Notes: a model not told the origin generated them from the letters alone. Positions 17,732-28,367 are shown, counted from the first letter of the stretch. The stretch is 64,000 bases of DNA from Pseudomonas sp. FP2335 (GCF_030687535.1 NZ_CP117437.1:5825501-5889500), one strand, 5' to 3'. Numbers and translations: made by a program.

Positions 17732-18652
17732 TCAATCGAGGCGCTCTACCGCCGGCAGTGCCATGGCCTGCACCTCGTTCTGGAGAAAGTCCGCCAAGCG
17801 GCGCAGGCGCTCACCGCCGGGACGGGTTTTAGGCCACACCAGATAGTAATTTTCCCCACTGGCCACGGCAGTTGGCCACGGCAGGCTCAATCGCCCCTGG
17901 GCGACGTCTTCGGCCACCATCAGCAAGTCCCCCATGGACACGCCGTAACCCCGCGCAGCGGCGATCATGCCCAGTTCAAGGGTATCGAACACCTGCCCGC
18001 CCTTGAGCGAGACCTGCGACGACAAGCCCATGCGTTGCAGCCAGTTGCGCCAGTCACGGCGGTCGGGCGTGGGATGCAGCAACTCGGCAGTGGCCAGGCG
18101 CGTAGCGTCCCACGGGCCGTCGTCCAGCAGGTTCGGCGCGCCCACCGGGATCAACAACTCGGGGAACAGGTAGCAGGCTTCCCAGTCCGCCGGAAAATGC
18201 CCGTCGCTCAACAGCACCGCGCAGTCGAACGGCTCCTGGTTGAAGTCCACCTCGTCCACGCTCATCCACGCGCTGGTCAATTGCACCTCATTGCCCGGCT
18301 GCAACGCGCGGAACCGGCTGAGCCGCGCCAGCAGCCAGCGCATGGTCAGGGTGGACGGCGCCTTCATGCGCAGGATGTCATCTTCGGCGTTCAAGGTATG
18401 GCAGGCCCGCTCAAGGGCGGCGAAGCCTTCACGCACGCCCGGTAGCAGCAGGCGGGCCGCTTCGGTGAGCTGCAACGTGCGGCCACTGCGCTGGAACAGG
18501 CGGCAGGCGAAATGTTCCTCCAGGGTGCGGATGTGCCGGCTCACCGCGCTTTGGGTGATGGACAACTCCTCTGCCGCGCGGGTGAAGGAGTGGTGTCGGG
18601 ACGCGGCTTCAAATGCGCGCAACGCGTAAAGCGGAGGAAGACGACGAGACAT
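17732..18652 (-). CDS. LysR-family transcriptional regulator, GcvA-like
   Basis: The protein has 306 aa from MSRRLPPLYALRAFEA; the 15 upstream codons are not LysR-like. The N-terminal HTH (HHSFTRAAEELSITQSAVSRHIRTLEEHF) and the VSLKGGQVFDTLELGMIAAARGYGVSMG effector-domain segment fit the GcvA/AmpR subgroup, whose members often control a divergent gene. The divergent neighbour is the MATE pump, 158 bp away. The effector is unknown. Confidence 0.9.
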   Translation of the reverse strand: MSRRLPPLYALRAFEAASRHHSFTRAAEELSITQSAVSRHIRTLEEHFACRLFQRSGRTLQLTEAARLLLPGVREGFAALERACHTLNAEDDILRMKAPSTLTMRWLLARLSRFRALQPGNEVQLTSAWMSVDEVDFNQEPFDCAVLLSDGHFPADWEACYLFPELLIPVGAPNLLDDGPWDATRLATAELLHPTPDRRDWRNWLQRMGLSSQVSLKGGQVFDTLELGMIAAARGYGVSMGDLLMVAEDVAQGRLSLPWPTAVASGENYYLVWPKTRPGGERLRRLADFLQNEVQAMALPAVERLD

Positions 18653-18810
18653 AGGGAAGGCTCCGACAGCAGGATGCCGAAACCCTACCAGAATCATTCA
18701 GGCATGAGTTTTAATCATGCAAGTGATCGCTTTTATCCCTTTGTGCAATAGGCCCAGAGCGCCGAGAATCAACCCTTCCACAACCCTATGACTTTTTGAG
18801 CGTGATGATC

Positions 18811-20208
18811 ATGCAGCATCCGGCACGTACCGAACTCTGGGCCATTCTGCGGCTGTCAGGGCCGTTGATTGCCTCACAGTTGGCGCACATGTTGATGGTG
18901 CTGACCGACACGCTGATGATGGCCCGCCTGAGCCCCGAAGCCTTGGCCGGTGGTGGCCTGGGCGCGGCCAGCTATTCGTTCGTGTCGATTTTCTGCATCG
19001 GCGTGATTGCGGCGGTGGGCACCCTGGTAGCGATCCGGCATGGAGCGGGCGACATCGACGGTGCAACACGCCTGACCCAGGCCGGGCTGTGGCTGGCCTG
19101 GCTGATGGCGCTGGCCGCCGCGCTGCTGCTGTGGAACCTCAAGCCGGTGCTGCTGATGTTCGGCCAGACCGAAACCAACGTGCACGCCGCCGGGCAATTC
19201 CTCACGATCCTGCCCTTCGCCCTGCCCGGCTACCTGAGCTTCATGGCCTTGCGCGGTTTCACCAGCGCCATCGGCAAGGCCACCCCGGTGATGGTGATCA
19301 GCCTGTGTGGCACGGTGCTCAACTACCTGCTCAACCACGCCCTGATCGAAGGCATGTTCGGCTTGCCGAAACTGGGTTTGATGGGCATCGGCCTGGTGAC
19401 CGCGATTGTGGCCAACGGCATGGCATTGGCGTTGATGTGGTACATCCGCAGCAACCGCGCCTATGCTGCCTACCCGCTGGGCACCGGCCTCCTACGCCTG
19501 AACACGCACTATCTGCGCGAACTGTGGCGCCTGGGCCTGCCGATTGGCGGCACCTATGCGGTCGAGGTCGGACTGTTTGCCTTCGCCGCGCTGTGCATGG
19601 GCACCATGGGCAGCACGCAGCTGGCGGCGCATCAGATCGCCCTGCAAATCGTCTCGGTGGCCTTCATGGTGCCGGCGGGAATGTCCTACGCGGTGACCAT
19701 GCGTATCGGCCAGCATTACGGTGCCGGGCAACTGCTGCAGGCACGTTTGGCCGGCCGGGTCGGCATCGGCTTTGGCGCCGCGGTGATGTTGGGATTTGCG
19801 GCGGTGCTGTGGCTGTTTTCCGACCCATTGATAGGACTGTTCCTCGACCACAACGACCCGGCATTCCACGACGTGATCGTCCTGGCCGTCAGCTTGCTGG
19901 CCGTGGCGGCGTGGTTCGAGTTGTTCGACGGGGTGCAGACCATTGCCATGGGCTGCATTCGCGGGCTGAAGGACGCCAAGACCACTTTCCTGGTGGGCCT
20001 GGGTTGCTATTGGCTGATCGGTGCACCGTCGGCGTGGCTGATGGCGTTCACCCTCGGTTGGGGGCCGACAGGCGTGTGGTGGGGTTTGGCGCTGGGGCTG
20101 GCGTGCGCGGCGGTGAGCCTGACATGGGCGTTTGAGGCGAAGATGAAGCGGATGATCCGCCACGAGCCGCAGGTTCAAGCCACATTTCAGGCGGCACAAG
20201 CGGAGTAA
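18811..20208 (+). CDS. MATE-family (NorM-like) multidrug/Na+ efflux transporter
   Basis: The protein has 465 aa with 12 predicted membrane segments. LSGPLIASQLAHMLMVLTDTLM at the N-terminus, the repeat in the second half (LGLPIGGTYAVEVGLFAFAA) and MQHPARTELWAI are typical of Pseudomonas NorM. The ATG at 18811 is taken as the start; TTG 18796, GTG 18802 and ATG 18805 are in-frame alternatives, and no site has a strong Shine-Dalgarno. It corresponds in position to PA5294 of P. aeruginosa, next to the EAL protein. Confidence 0.9.
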   Translation: MQHPARTELWAILRLSGPLIASQLAHMLMVLTDTLMMARLSPEALAGGGLGAASYSFVSIFCIGVIAAVGTLVAIRHGAGDIDGATRLTQAGLWLAWLMALAAALLLWNLKPVLLMFGQTETNVHAAGQFLTILPFALPGYLSFMALRGFTSAIGKATPVMVISLCGTVLNYLLNHALIEGMFGLPKLGLMGIGLVTAIVANGMALALMWYIRSNRAYAAYPLGTGLLRLNTHYLRELWRLGLPIGGTYAVEVGLFAFAALCMGTMGSTQLAAHQIALQIVSVAFMVPAGMSYAVTMRIGQHYGAGQLLQARLAGRVGIGFGAAVMLGFAAVLWLFSDPLIGLFLDHNDPAFHDVIVLAVSLLAVAAWFELFDGVQTIAMGCIRGLKDAKTTFLVGLGCYWLIGAPSAWLMAFTLGWGPTGVWWGLALGLACAAVSLTWAFEAKMKRMIRHEPQVQATFQAAQAE

Positions 20209-20229
20209 CGACCTAACCAGGTCAACAAC

Positions 20230-20318
20230 TGTGGGAGCGGGCTTGCTCGCGAATGCGCTGGGTCAGCCAAATAGTCAGTGACTGATACACCGCATTCGCG
20301 AGCAAGCCCGCTCCCACA
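20230..20318. repeat. REPIN, type GTGGGAGCGGGCTTGCTCGC
   Basis: A complete inverted REP pair between the convergent MATE and EAL-protein genes. A degenerate third half unit, AAGCCCGCTCGCACAG, follows directly at 20320-20335. Confidence 0.92.
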
Positions 20319-20352
20319 CAAGCCCGCTCGCACAGTCGACCGGCGTTGCAAT

Positions 20353-22017
20353 TCAACCCAGTAAAGCCTCACGGCCTTTGCCGAAGGTCAGGTACTCGAT
20401 CAACTCCGGCAACGGCAACGGCTTGCTGATCAGATATCCCTGGGCCTGGTCGCATCCAAACAACCGCAACAACGCCAGTTGCTCAGGGGTTTCCACACCC
20501 TCGGCCACCACTTCCAGGTTGAGGTTGTGGGCCAGGTTGATCATCGCGTGCACCAGCTTGCGGTTCTCTTCGCGCTCTTCCATGCCGCCGACAAAGCTCT
20601 TGTCGATCTTGAGCAAGGCAATCGGCAGGCTGTTGAGGTGCACGAACGATGAGAAACCGGTGCCGAAGTCATCCAGGGAAAAACGCACGCCGAGGCGACC
20701 GAGGGCGTCCATGGTCTGCTTGACCAGATCGCTGCGGCGCATCACGGCGGTTTCGGTGAGTTCGAATTCCAGCCATTGCGCTTCCACGCCGCGTTCGGCG
20801 ATCAGCCGGCTGAGGGTGGAGAGCAATTGGCTGTCCTGGAACTGGCGGAACGACAGGTTGACCGCCATGTGCAACGGCGGCAGGCCACGTTCGCGCAGGT
20901 CTTGCATGTCGCGCAGGGCCCGGGAAATCACCCAGTAACCCAACGGCACGATCAGCCCGCTTTGCTCGGCCAGGGGCACGAATTCGCTGGGCGGCAACAG
21001 GCCGCGCTCGCCGTGACGCCAGCGCACCAGGGCTTCGAGGCCGACGATATGCCCGTCGTCCAGGTCCAGGCGCGGCTGGTAGTGCAACTCCAGCTCATCC
21101 CGACGCAAGGCGCGGCGCAGTTCGCTTTCCAGGTCGGCCAGGCTGCGCGCGTTACGATTGATGCGTTCGTTGAAAATATGAAAGGTGCAGCCCTGGGTGC
21201 TCTTGGCTTGCTGCATGGCGATGTGGGCGTGCCACATCAGCGGGTCGGCGCCAGCACGCGCACGCGCATGGGCCATGCCCAGGCTGCAACCGATCAACAG
21301 GCTTTCACCGTCCACCCAGTAGGGTTCGGCCATGACCTCGGTAATGCGTTCGGCCATCCACTCGGCGCGCTGGGGCGCACGGCGGGTGTCGATCAGCAGG
21401 GCGAATTCGTCGCTGCCCAGGCGCGCCAGTTGGTCGCCGGCTTCCAGCTGGCTCTTGAGCCGCGAGACCACTTGCAGGATCAACCGGTCGCCGGCCTGGT
21501 GCCCGAGGGCGTCGTTGGCGTGACGGAAATTGTCGAGGTCCAGGTGACCGAGGGCCAGGCCGCGACCTTCATTCTCGGCCAGCCGCGCCGCCAGCAAGGT
21601 CTGGAAACCCTGACGGTTGGCGATACCGGTCAGCGGGTCTTGCTCGGCGAGGCGTTGCAGGGTGTTTTCCAGCACACCGCGTTCGCGCACATGGCGTAGG
21701 CAGCGGCGCAATGTATCGGCGTCCAACACCGTGCGAACCAGCCAATCGCTGGCACCCAGCGGCGGCACCAGCGGCTCCTGCTCCAACAGCAACACACACG
21801 GCAAGCTGCAACGACCGGGAGCGGGTTGCAGGCCTGGCGTGGTCAATAGCACGGCACCGTGGTCGTCATCGAACAGACGACTTACGGAATCCCAATTTGG
21901 TGCACTGATCAGCACAGCCCCATCGCCCATCGGCGCCAGGCACTCGCGCAACAACGCTGCCCATGCCGGCTCATCGGCCAGCAGCAGCAAACGCAAGGGT
22001 TCGACAGGCGTAGACAA
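20353..22017 (-). CDS. GGDEF-EAL protein, probable c-di-GMP phosphodiesterase (ProE-like)
   Basis: The protein has 554 aa from a TTG start at 22017 with AGGGA 6 nt upstream. Residues about 8-110 look like a degenerate receiver domain. The GGDEF domain (about 120-280) has GSDEF in place of GGDEF, so cyclase activity is unlikely. The EAL domain keeps its catalytic set: EALVRWRH, ELTETAVM, DDFGTGFSS, KIDKSFV and EGVET. It should hydrolyse c-di-GMP. It matches PA5295 (ProE) of P. aeruginosa in position, between the MATE pump and rep. Confidence 0.9.
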   Translation of the reverse strand: MSTPVEPLRLLLLADEPAWAALLRECLAPMGDGAVLISAPNWDSVSRLFDDDHGAVLLTTPGLQPAPGRCSLPCVLLLEQEPLVPPLGASDWLVRTVLDADTLRRCLRHVRERGVLENTLQRLAEQDPLTGIANRQGFQTLLAARLAENEGRGLALGHLDLDNFRHANDALGHQAGDRLILQVVSRLKSQLEAGDQLARLGSDEFALLIDTRRAPQRAEWMAERITEVMAEPYWVDGESLLIGCSLGMAHARARAGADPLMWHAHIAMQQAKSTQGCTFHIFNERINRNARSLADLESELRRALRRDELELHYQPRLDLDDGHIVGLEALVRWRHGERGLLPPSEFVPLAEQSGLIVPLGYWVISRALRDMQDLRERGLPPLHMAVNLSFRQFQDSQLLSTLSRLIAERGVEAQWLEFELTETAVMRRSDLVKQTMDALGRLGVRFSLDDFGTGFSSFVHLNSLPIALLKIDKSFVGGMEEREENRKLVHAMINLAHNLNLEVVAEGVETPEQLALLRLFGCDQAQGYLISKPLPLPELIEYLTFGKGREALLG

Positions 22018-22273
22018 GCTAGCTCCCTAGACTCTGCAAGATTTCGTTGGCGACAGGCAGTATGACGTGCGGCCTGACAATCACCAATGATAGGGGTTAT
22101 CAAATACACAGACTGCACGCAGTTAGTCGCAAATGCCCTGACATCCTGCGGCAAAGTAGCAAAACCGGCAAATTTAGATCGAGTGGTACGTCACACCGTC
22201 GTTCTGAGAGAGCAGAATCCTGCCAGCCTGTTAAAATGCCCGCCCTTTTGAACAACGACTCCTGAAATTCTGT

Positions 22274-24283
22274 ATGTCCCGACTCAATCCCCGGCAGCAA
22301 GAAGCCGTGAACTACGTCGGCGGCCCTCTATTGGTGCTCGCCGGCGCAGGCTCCGGCAAGACCAGCGTGATCACCCGCAAGATCGCGCACCTGATCCAGA
22401 ACTGCGGCATCCGCGCCCAGTACATCGTCGCCATGACCTTTACCAACAAGGCGGCGCGGGAAATGAAAGAGCGCGTCGGCACCCTGCTCAAGGGTGGCGA
22501 AGGCCGTGGCCTCACCGTGTGTACCTTCCACAACCTGGGCCTGAACATCATCCGCAAGGAGCATGCACGCCTGGGCTACAAGCCGGGCTTCTCGATCTTC
22601 GACGAAACCGATGTGAAGTCGCTGATGACCGACATCATGCAGAAGGAATACGCAGGCGACGACGGCGTGGACGAGATCAAGAACATGATCGGCGCCTGGA
22701 AGAACGACCTGATCCTGCCGCCCCAGGCCCTGGAAAACGCACGTAACCCCAAGGAACAGACCGCCGCCATCGTCTACACCCACTACCAGCGCACGCTCAA
22801 GGCGTTCAACGCGGTGGACTTCGACGACCTGATCCTGCTGCCCGTGAAGTTGTTCGAGGAACACGCCGACATCCTCGAAAAATGGCAGAACAAGGTGCGC
22901 TACCTGCTGGTGGACGAATACCAGGACACCAACGCCAGCCAGTACCTGCTGGTGAAAATGCTCATCGGCAAACGCAACCAGTTCACCGTGGTAGGCGACG
23001 ATGACCAGTCGATCTACGCCTGGCGCGGCGCCCGCCCGGAAAACCTGATGCTGCTCAAGGACGACTACCCGTCCCTGAAAGTGGTGATGCTGGAGCAGAA
23101 CTACCGCTCTACCAGCCGCATCCTGCGTTGCGCCAACGTGTTGATCTCGAACAACCCCCACGAGTTTGAAAAACAACTGTGGAGTGAGATGGGCCACGGC
23201 GACGAGATCCGCGTGATCCGCTGCCGCAACGAAGACGCCGAAGCCGAGCGCGTGGCCGTGGAAATCCTCAGCCTGCACTTGCGCACTGACCGGCCCTACA
23301 GCGATTTCGCGATCCTGTATCGCGGCAACTACCAGGCCAAGCTGATCGAGCTGAAATTGCAGCACCACCAGGTGCCGTATCGCCTGTCGGGCGGCAACAG
23401 CTTTTTCGGACGTCAGGAAGTAAAAGACCTGATGGCCTACTTCCGGCTGATCGTGAACCCGGATGACGACAACGCCTTCCTGCGCGTGATCAACGTGCCG
23501 CGCCGCGAGATCGGTTCCACCACCCTGGAAAAGCTCGGCAACTACGCGACCGAACGCAAGATCTCGATGTACGCCGCCACCGACGAGATCGGCCTGGGCG
23601 AACACCTGGACACCCGTTTCACCGACCGCCTGTCGCGCTTCAAGCGCTTCATGGACAAGGTCCGCGAGCAGTGCGCCGGCGAAGACCCGATCAGCGCCCT
23701 GCGCAGCATGGTCATGGACATCGACTATGAAAACTGGCTGCGCACCAACAGCTCCAGCGACAAGGCCGCGGATTACCGCATGGGCAACGTCTGGTTCCTG
23801 ATTGAAGCGCTGAAGAACACCCTGGAAAAAGACGAAGACGGCGAGATGACCGTCGAAGACGCCATCGGCAAGCTGGTGCTGCGCGACATGCTCGAACGCC
23901 AGCAGGAAGAGGAAGACGGCGCCGAAGGTGTGCAGATGATGACCTTGCATGCATCCAAGGGCCTGGAATTCCCCTACGTGTTCATCATGGGCATGGAAGA
24001 GGAAATCCTCCCACACCGCTCCAGCATCGAAGCCGACACCATCGAGGAAGAACGCCGACTGGCCTACGTGGGCATTACCCGCGCCCGTCAGACCCTGGCC
24101 TTCACCTTTGCCGCCAAGCGCAAGCAATACGGCGAAATCATCGATTGTGCCCCCAGCCGGTTCCTGGATGAACTGCCGCCGGACGACCTGGCCTGGGAAG
24201 GCAATGACGACACCCCGACCGAGGTGAAAGCCGTTCGCGGCAACACCGCCCTGGCGGACATACGCGCGATGCTAAAGCGCTAG
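22274..24283 (+). CDS. rep: ATP-dependent DNA helicase Rep
   Basis: The protein has 669 aa, the usual Rep length. UvrD-like superfamily 1 motifs are in order: motif I AGAGSGKTS (23-31), Ia MTFTNKAAREMKERV, II VDEYQDTN, III GDDDQSIYAWRGA, IV EQNYRS, V TLHASKGLEFPYVF and VI VGITRARQTL. Rep is a 3'-5' helicase that removes proteins ahead of the replication fork and helps restart. It is divergent from the EAL gene and upstream of xpt. Confidence 0.97.
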   Translation: MSRLNPRQQEAVNYVGGPLLVLAGAGSGKTSVITRKIAHLIQNCGIRAQYIVAMTFTNKAAREMKERVGTLLKGGEGRGLTVCTFHNLGLNIIRKEHARLGYKPGFSIFDETDVKSLMTDIMQKEYAGDDGVDEIKNMIGAWKNDLILPPQALENARNPKEQTAAIVYTHYQRTLKAFNAVDFDDLILLPVKLFEEHADILEKWQNKVRYLLVDEYQDTNASQYLLVKMLIGKRNQFTVVGDDDQSIYAWRGARPENLMLLKDDYPSLKVVMLEQNYRSTSRILRCANVLISNNPHEFEKQLWSEMGHGDEIRVIRCRNEDAEAERVAVEILSLHLRTDRPYSDFAILYRGNYQAKLIELKLQHHQVPYRLSGGNSFFGRQEVKDLMAYFRLIVNPDDDNAFLRVINVPRREIGSTTLEKLGNYATERKISMYAATDEIGLGEHLDTRFTDRLSRFKRFMDKVREQCAGEDPISALRSMVMDIDYENWLRTNSSSDKAADYRMGNVWFLIEALKNTLEKDEDGEMTVEDAIGKLVLRDMLERQQEEEDGAEGVQMMTLHASKGLEFPYVFIMGMEEEILPHRSSIEADTIEEERRLAYVGITRARQTLAFTFAAKRKQYGEIIDCAPSRFLDELPPDDLAWEGNDDTPTEVKAVRGNTALADIRAMLKR

Positions 24284-24913
<630 letters not shown>

Positions 24914-24943
24914 GCACTACTCCTGAACGCGCACGGTTAAAAA

Positions 24944-25032
24944 TGTGGGAGCTGGCTTGCCTGCGATCGCGGTGGTACAGCGACATTGATGTCGCCTGAC
25001 ACTCCGCTATCGCAGGCAAGCCAGCTCCCACA
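24944..25032. repeat. REPIN, variant type GTGGGAGCTGGCTTGCCTGC
   Basis: An inverted REP pair of a second sequence class (GAGCTGGCTTGCCTGCGAT instead of GAGCGGGCTTGCTCGCGAA), with the same overall length as the others. It sits between convergent xpt and the CoA-hydrolase gene. Confidence 0.92.
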
Positions 25033-25051
25033 GTTGGTTTTGTGTGGGTTG

Positions 25052-26974
25052 TTAGTGCGCGGTGGCCTGTAGGCCGGCGAGCAGCAGGCGCTGGTACAAG
25101 TCCTCTTTCAGCCCTTCCGGCTGATCCAACCCCATCCGTTTCAAGTGCTCTGGAAACATCTCCGGCTCCGGCGCATCCAACGCCGCCTTGCCCAACTCCA
25201 GTATCTCCGTCAGCTTGAATTTGCTCTTGAGCCAGTTCAACGCGCGCAACAGATCCCGCTCCTCATCGGTAAAGTCGCTGCCCAGCGGGTACTCCGTAAA
25301 CAACCGTCGATGCCGGGCCTGGATACCTGTGAGCCGCTGCGGCGTGTTGTCGGCAAAGCGCGGATCGAGCTGAAAATCCTTGGGCAACTTGCCGGCCTTC
25401 TGTGCCTGTTCGATCAAGTCGTGCTGGAAGCGTGAGTCGGTGATATTGAGCAACGCCTCAATCACCTTGGCATCCGTCTGACCGCGCAAGTCGGCAATTC
25501 CGTACTCGGTGATGACAATGTCCCGCAAGTGTCGGGGAATGGTGCAGTGGCCGTAGTCCCAGACGATATTGGAGCTGACCTCCCCCGCCGCCTCGCGCCA
25601 GCTGCGCAGGATCAGGATCGAGCGCGCGCCCTCCAGCGCATGGCCCTGGGCAACGAAGTTGTACTGCCCGCCCACACCGCTGAGTACCCGGCCATCTTCC
25701 AACTGGTCGGCCACCCCCGCACCGAGCAAGGTGACCATGATGGCGCTGTTGATAAACCGCGCATCCAGGCGTTGCAGGCGCTTGAGTTCTTCCTGGCCGT
25801 ACAGTTCGTTGATGTAGCTGATGCGGGTCATGTTGAATTCAAGGCGTTTGCCGTGGGTCATCTCCTGTAGGCGCTGGTAAAAACTCCGCGGCCCGACAAA
25901 AAAACCGCCGTGGATCGAAACCCCATCCGATTGCGCGGCGTCGTCCAGGGTGCCGGCGTTGGCCTGTTCCTGGGTCGGCACATCCGGGTAGACCTTGCGC
26001 CGCACAATCCCGGCATCGGCCAGTACCAGCAGACCGTTGACGAACATTTCGCTGCAACCGTAAAGGCCGCGGGCGAAGGGTTCGACGCCGCCTTCATGGC
26101 TGATCAGCGGCGCCCACTGGTACACGTCGAGGTCGGTCAGCAACGAGCGGTAGGCTTCGTTGTCGGCCTGGCGCGCCAGCAGCGCGGCGGTCAGCGCATC
26201 GCCCATGGAGCCGATGCCGATCTGCAAGGTGCCGCCATCGCGCACCAGGGTGCTGGCGTGCAGGCCGATAAAGTGGTCCTGAAACCCCACCGGCATGTTT
26301 GGCGTGGAGAACAGCGTGGTGCTGTCCTTTTCGTCGATCAGGTAATCAAAGGCGTCCATGCCCAGTTCGGAATCACCGGGCATGTAGGGCAACTCGGTGT
26401 GGACCTGGCCGACGATCAGGACGGTTTCCCCGGCGGCGCGGCGCTTGGCGATCATCGGTAGCAGGTCGAGGGTGATGTCAGGGTTGCAGCTCAGGCTCAG
26501 GCGATCAGGATGCTCGGCGCTGCTGGCCACCAGTTGCGCCACCAGGTTCAGGCCGGCGGCGTTGATGTCCCGGGCGGCGTGGCTGTAGTTACTGCTGACG
26601 TAATCCTGCTGGGCCGAAGTGCTGTGCAGCAGGCTGCCGGGCTGCATGAAGAACTGCTGCACGCGGATGTTGTGTGGAAGGCTGTCTTTGCGCAGGTCGG
26701 CGAGAAAATCCAACTCGGGATAATCGCCAAACACCCTTTCAATAAAAGGTTCGAGAAAGCGTTTCTGCAAGCCGTCGCCCAGGGTTGGACGGCCCAGGCT
26801 CAGCGCGGTGTAGATCGTCAGCGCCCGCTCCGGCAGTTTGGCAATGCGCCGGTACAACGCGTTGACGAACAGGTTGGGCTTGCCCAGACCCAACGGCATA
26901 CCCAAATGAATATGCGCCGGCAAACGCGCGAGTACGTCGTCAACTGCTTGCTCGATTGAACACAACTGCACCAT
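25052..26974 (-). CDS. Acetyl-CoA hydrolase/transferase family protein
   Basis: The protein has 640 aa with AGGAGGG before the ATG. N-terminal AcH-type motifs (GMPLGLGKPNLFVNALY, LSLGRPTL) and the C-terminal acetyl-CoA hydrolase domain with LSGVGGQYNFVAQGHAL and ITEYGIADLRGQT are clear. Family members move CoA between acyl groups or hydrolyse acyl-CoA. The catalytic Glu is probably in the ITEYGIADL or IGSMGDAL neighbourhood, but I cannot fix it. The substrate is unknown. Confidence 0.85.
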   Translation of the reverse strand: MVQLCSIEQAVDDVLARLPAHIHLGMPLGLGKPNLFVNALYRRIAKLPERALTIYTALSLGRPTLGDGLQKRFLEPFIERVFGDYPELDFLADLRKDSLPHNIRVQQFFMQPGSLLHSTSAQQDYVSSNYSHAARDINAAGLNLVAQLVASSAEHPDRLSLSCNPDITLDLLPMIAKRRAAGETVLIVGQVHTELPYMPGDSELGMDAFDYLIDEKDSTTLFSTPNMPVGFQDHFIGLHASTLVRDGGTLQIGIGSMGDALTAALLARQADNEAYRSLLTDLDVYQWAPLISHEGGVEPFARGLYGCSEMFVNGLLVLADAGIVRRKVYPDVPTQEQANAGTLDDAAQSDGVSIHGGFFVGPRSFYQRLQEMTHGKRLEFNMTRISYINELYGQEELKRLQRLDARFINSAIMVTLLGAGVADQLEDGRVLSGVGGQYNFVAQGHALEGARSILILRSWREAAGEVSSNIVWDYGHCTIPRHLRDIVITEYGIADLRGQTDAKVIEALLNITDSRFQHDLIEQAQKAGKLPKDFQLDPRFADNTPQRLTGIQARHRRLFTEYPLGSDFTDEERDLLRALNWLKSKFKLTEILELGKAALDAPEPEMFPEHLKRMGLDQPEGLKEDLYQRLLLAGLQATAH

Positions 26975-27066
26975 CCGACCCTCCTGAACATTCCGTGATT
27001 AGGGGTTGGACAGAGAGTGGCCGGTGTTTGCTGCAATGAACAGCCCTCAGCACACATAACGGGCAC

Positions 27067-27094
27067 AAAAAAGCCGCTCGTAAGCGGCTTTTTT
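27067..27094 (-). terminator. Rho-independent terminator of the cytochrome c5 gene
   Basis: A perfect stem, AAAAAAGCCGCT with AGCGGCTTTTTT, around a CGTA loop, directly downstream of the cytochrome gene on the minus strand. T tracts flank both sides, so it could work in both directions. Confidence 0.9.
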
Positions 27095-27110
27095 GGCGAA
27101 GATCGGCGGA

Positions 27111-27533
27111 TTAGAGCCCGGACATCTTCTTGATGGCGCCCTTGAGGTCGTCATCCGAGCAATCAGCGCAGGTGCCTTTTGGCGGCATGGCGTTGATACC
27201 GGTGATCGCCTTGGCCAGGATGCCGTCGAGGCCGCCCTGGTGGTCGGCGCGCTCTTTCCAGGCGGCGGTGTCGCCGATTTTCGGCGCGCCCAACAGGCCG
27301 GTACCGTGGCAGGCGTTGCAGTGCTTGGCAATGATGTCGTCCGGGGTTTTCGCCCCGCCTCCACCAGCGGCGACCGCGACTTCCATCCCCTTGCATTCCT
27401 GGCCCTGGACGCAGACTTGGCCGACCGGCTCCAGGCGTTTGGCAATGTCATCATTGGTCGCAGCTTGAGCGCTGACAGCCCATAGGGCCAGTACGGTTGC
27501 TGGTGCAGCCAGCATTTTCATAATTAGGTTCAC
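27111..27533 (-). CDS. cycB: Cytochrome c5
   Basis: The protein has 140 aa from a GTG at 27533 with GAGGGTG 5 nt upstream; an ATG at 27521 is the alternative. A signal peptide (about 1-24, cleaving after SAQA) sends it to the periplasm. The haem site is CNACH (Cys72, Cys75, His76), Met116 is the likely sixth ligand, and the Cys122/Cys125 pair matches the c5 disulfide. It is an electron carrier for respiratory chains. It lies next to pauR as in PAO1 (PA5300). Confidence 0.93.
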   Translation of the reverse strand: MNLIMKMLAAPATVLALWAVSAQAATNDDIAKRLEPVGQVCVQGQECKGMEVAVAAGGGGAKTPDDIIAKHCNACHGTGLLGAPKIGDTAAWKERADHQGGLDGILAKAITGINAMPPKGTCADCSDDDLKGAIKKMSGL

Positions 27534-27702
27534 GCGTTCACCCTCAATGGTGGCTATTCACGCCTGCGGCCACGGTTTCGCAGGCGGCGAAAGTATAACG
27601 GTTAGCCCGCCGGGCCGAAACAACCCTATTAAATAAAGGGGGATTCGGCCCTGCGGATACGGCTGCGGGAACCTCTGCAACGCTGGCAGGGCGCCTCTTT
27701 TG

Positions 27703-28251
27703 TTAAAAGTTCGCGGGTGTGGCTGCGCTGATTAGTCGCGCCGGCACATCGAACGGATTGCGAAAACGATGGGGCTTGGTGCTTTCAAAGTAGTAGCTAT
27801 CGCCGGCTTCGAGCACAAAAGTTTCAAGACCGACCACCAATTCCAGACGACCTTCCACCAGAATCCCGGTTTCTTCGCCTTCATGGGTGAGCATTTCTTC
27901 GCCAGTGTCGGCGCCCGGCGGGTAGATCTCGTTGAGAAACGCAATCGCCCGGCTGGGGTGCGCCCGGCCTACCAGTTTCATGGTGACGGCGCCGTCAGAG
28001 ATGTCGATCAGCTCATTGGCTTTATAGACGATCTGCGTCGGTATTTCCTGGAGGATCTCCTCGGAAAAGAACTCGACCATGGACATGGGGATACCGCCCA
28101 GCACCTTGCGCAAGGAGCTGATCGAGGGGCTGACGCTGTTTTTTTCGATCATCGAAATGGTGCTGTTGGTGACACCCGCACGCTTGGCGAGCTCGCGCTG
28201 GGAAAGACCCTTCAGTTTACGGATGGATTGCAGTCGTTCGCCGACGTCCAA
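27703..28251 (-). CDS. pauR: Cupin-domain HTH regulator, PauR/PuuR-like
   Basis: The protein has 182 aa from a TTG start at 28251, with AGGAGGC upstream. Residues 1-60 are a Cro/C1-type HTH (GLSQRELAKRAGVTNSTISMIEKN) and the C-terminal half is a cupin barrel (HEGEETGILVEG, FESTKPHRFRNP). In P. aeruginosa PauR (PA5301) represses the gamma-glutamyl polyamine pathway in the absence of putrescine or cadaverine. It lies beside dadX here, and pauB and kauB are within 12 kb. Confidence 0.92.
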   Translation of the reverse strand: MDVGERLQSIRKLKGLSQRELAKRAGVTNSTISMIEKNSVSPSISSLRKVLGGIPMSMVEFFSEEILQEIPTQIVYKANELIDISDGAVTMKLVGRAHPSRAIAFLNEIYPPGADTGEEMLTHEGEETGILVEGRLELVVGLETFVLEAGDSYYFESTKPHRFRNPFDVPARLISAATPANF

Positions 28252-28367
28252 TGCAGGAGCCTCCTAGGATTCAGGCTTTGTTGTAATTGAGCGTTATCAT
28301 GGCGACAGCGTTCAGTATTTACAACACTTGGGCCTAAATCCCGGGCAGCGGCGTTCGTAGCGGGCGG

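Noticed and set aside
22328-24127. 599-codon open frame antisense to rep
   Set aside because: Same shadow effect; no recognisable domain and no ribosome site.
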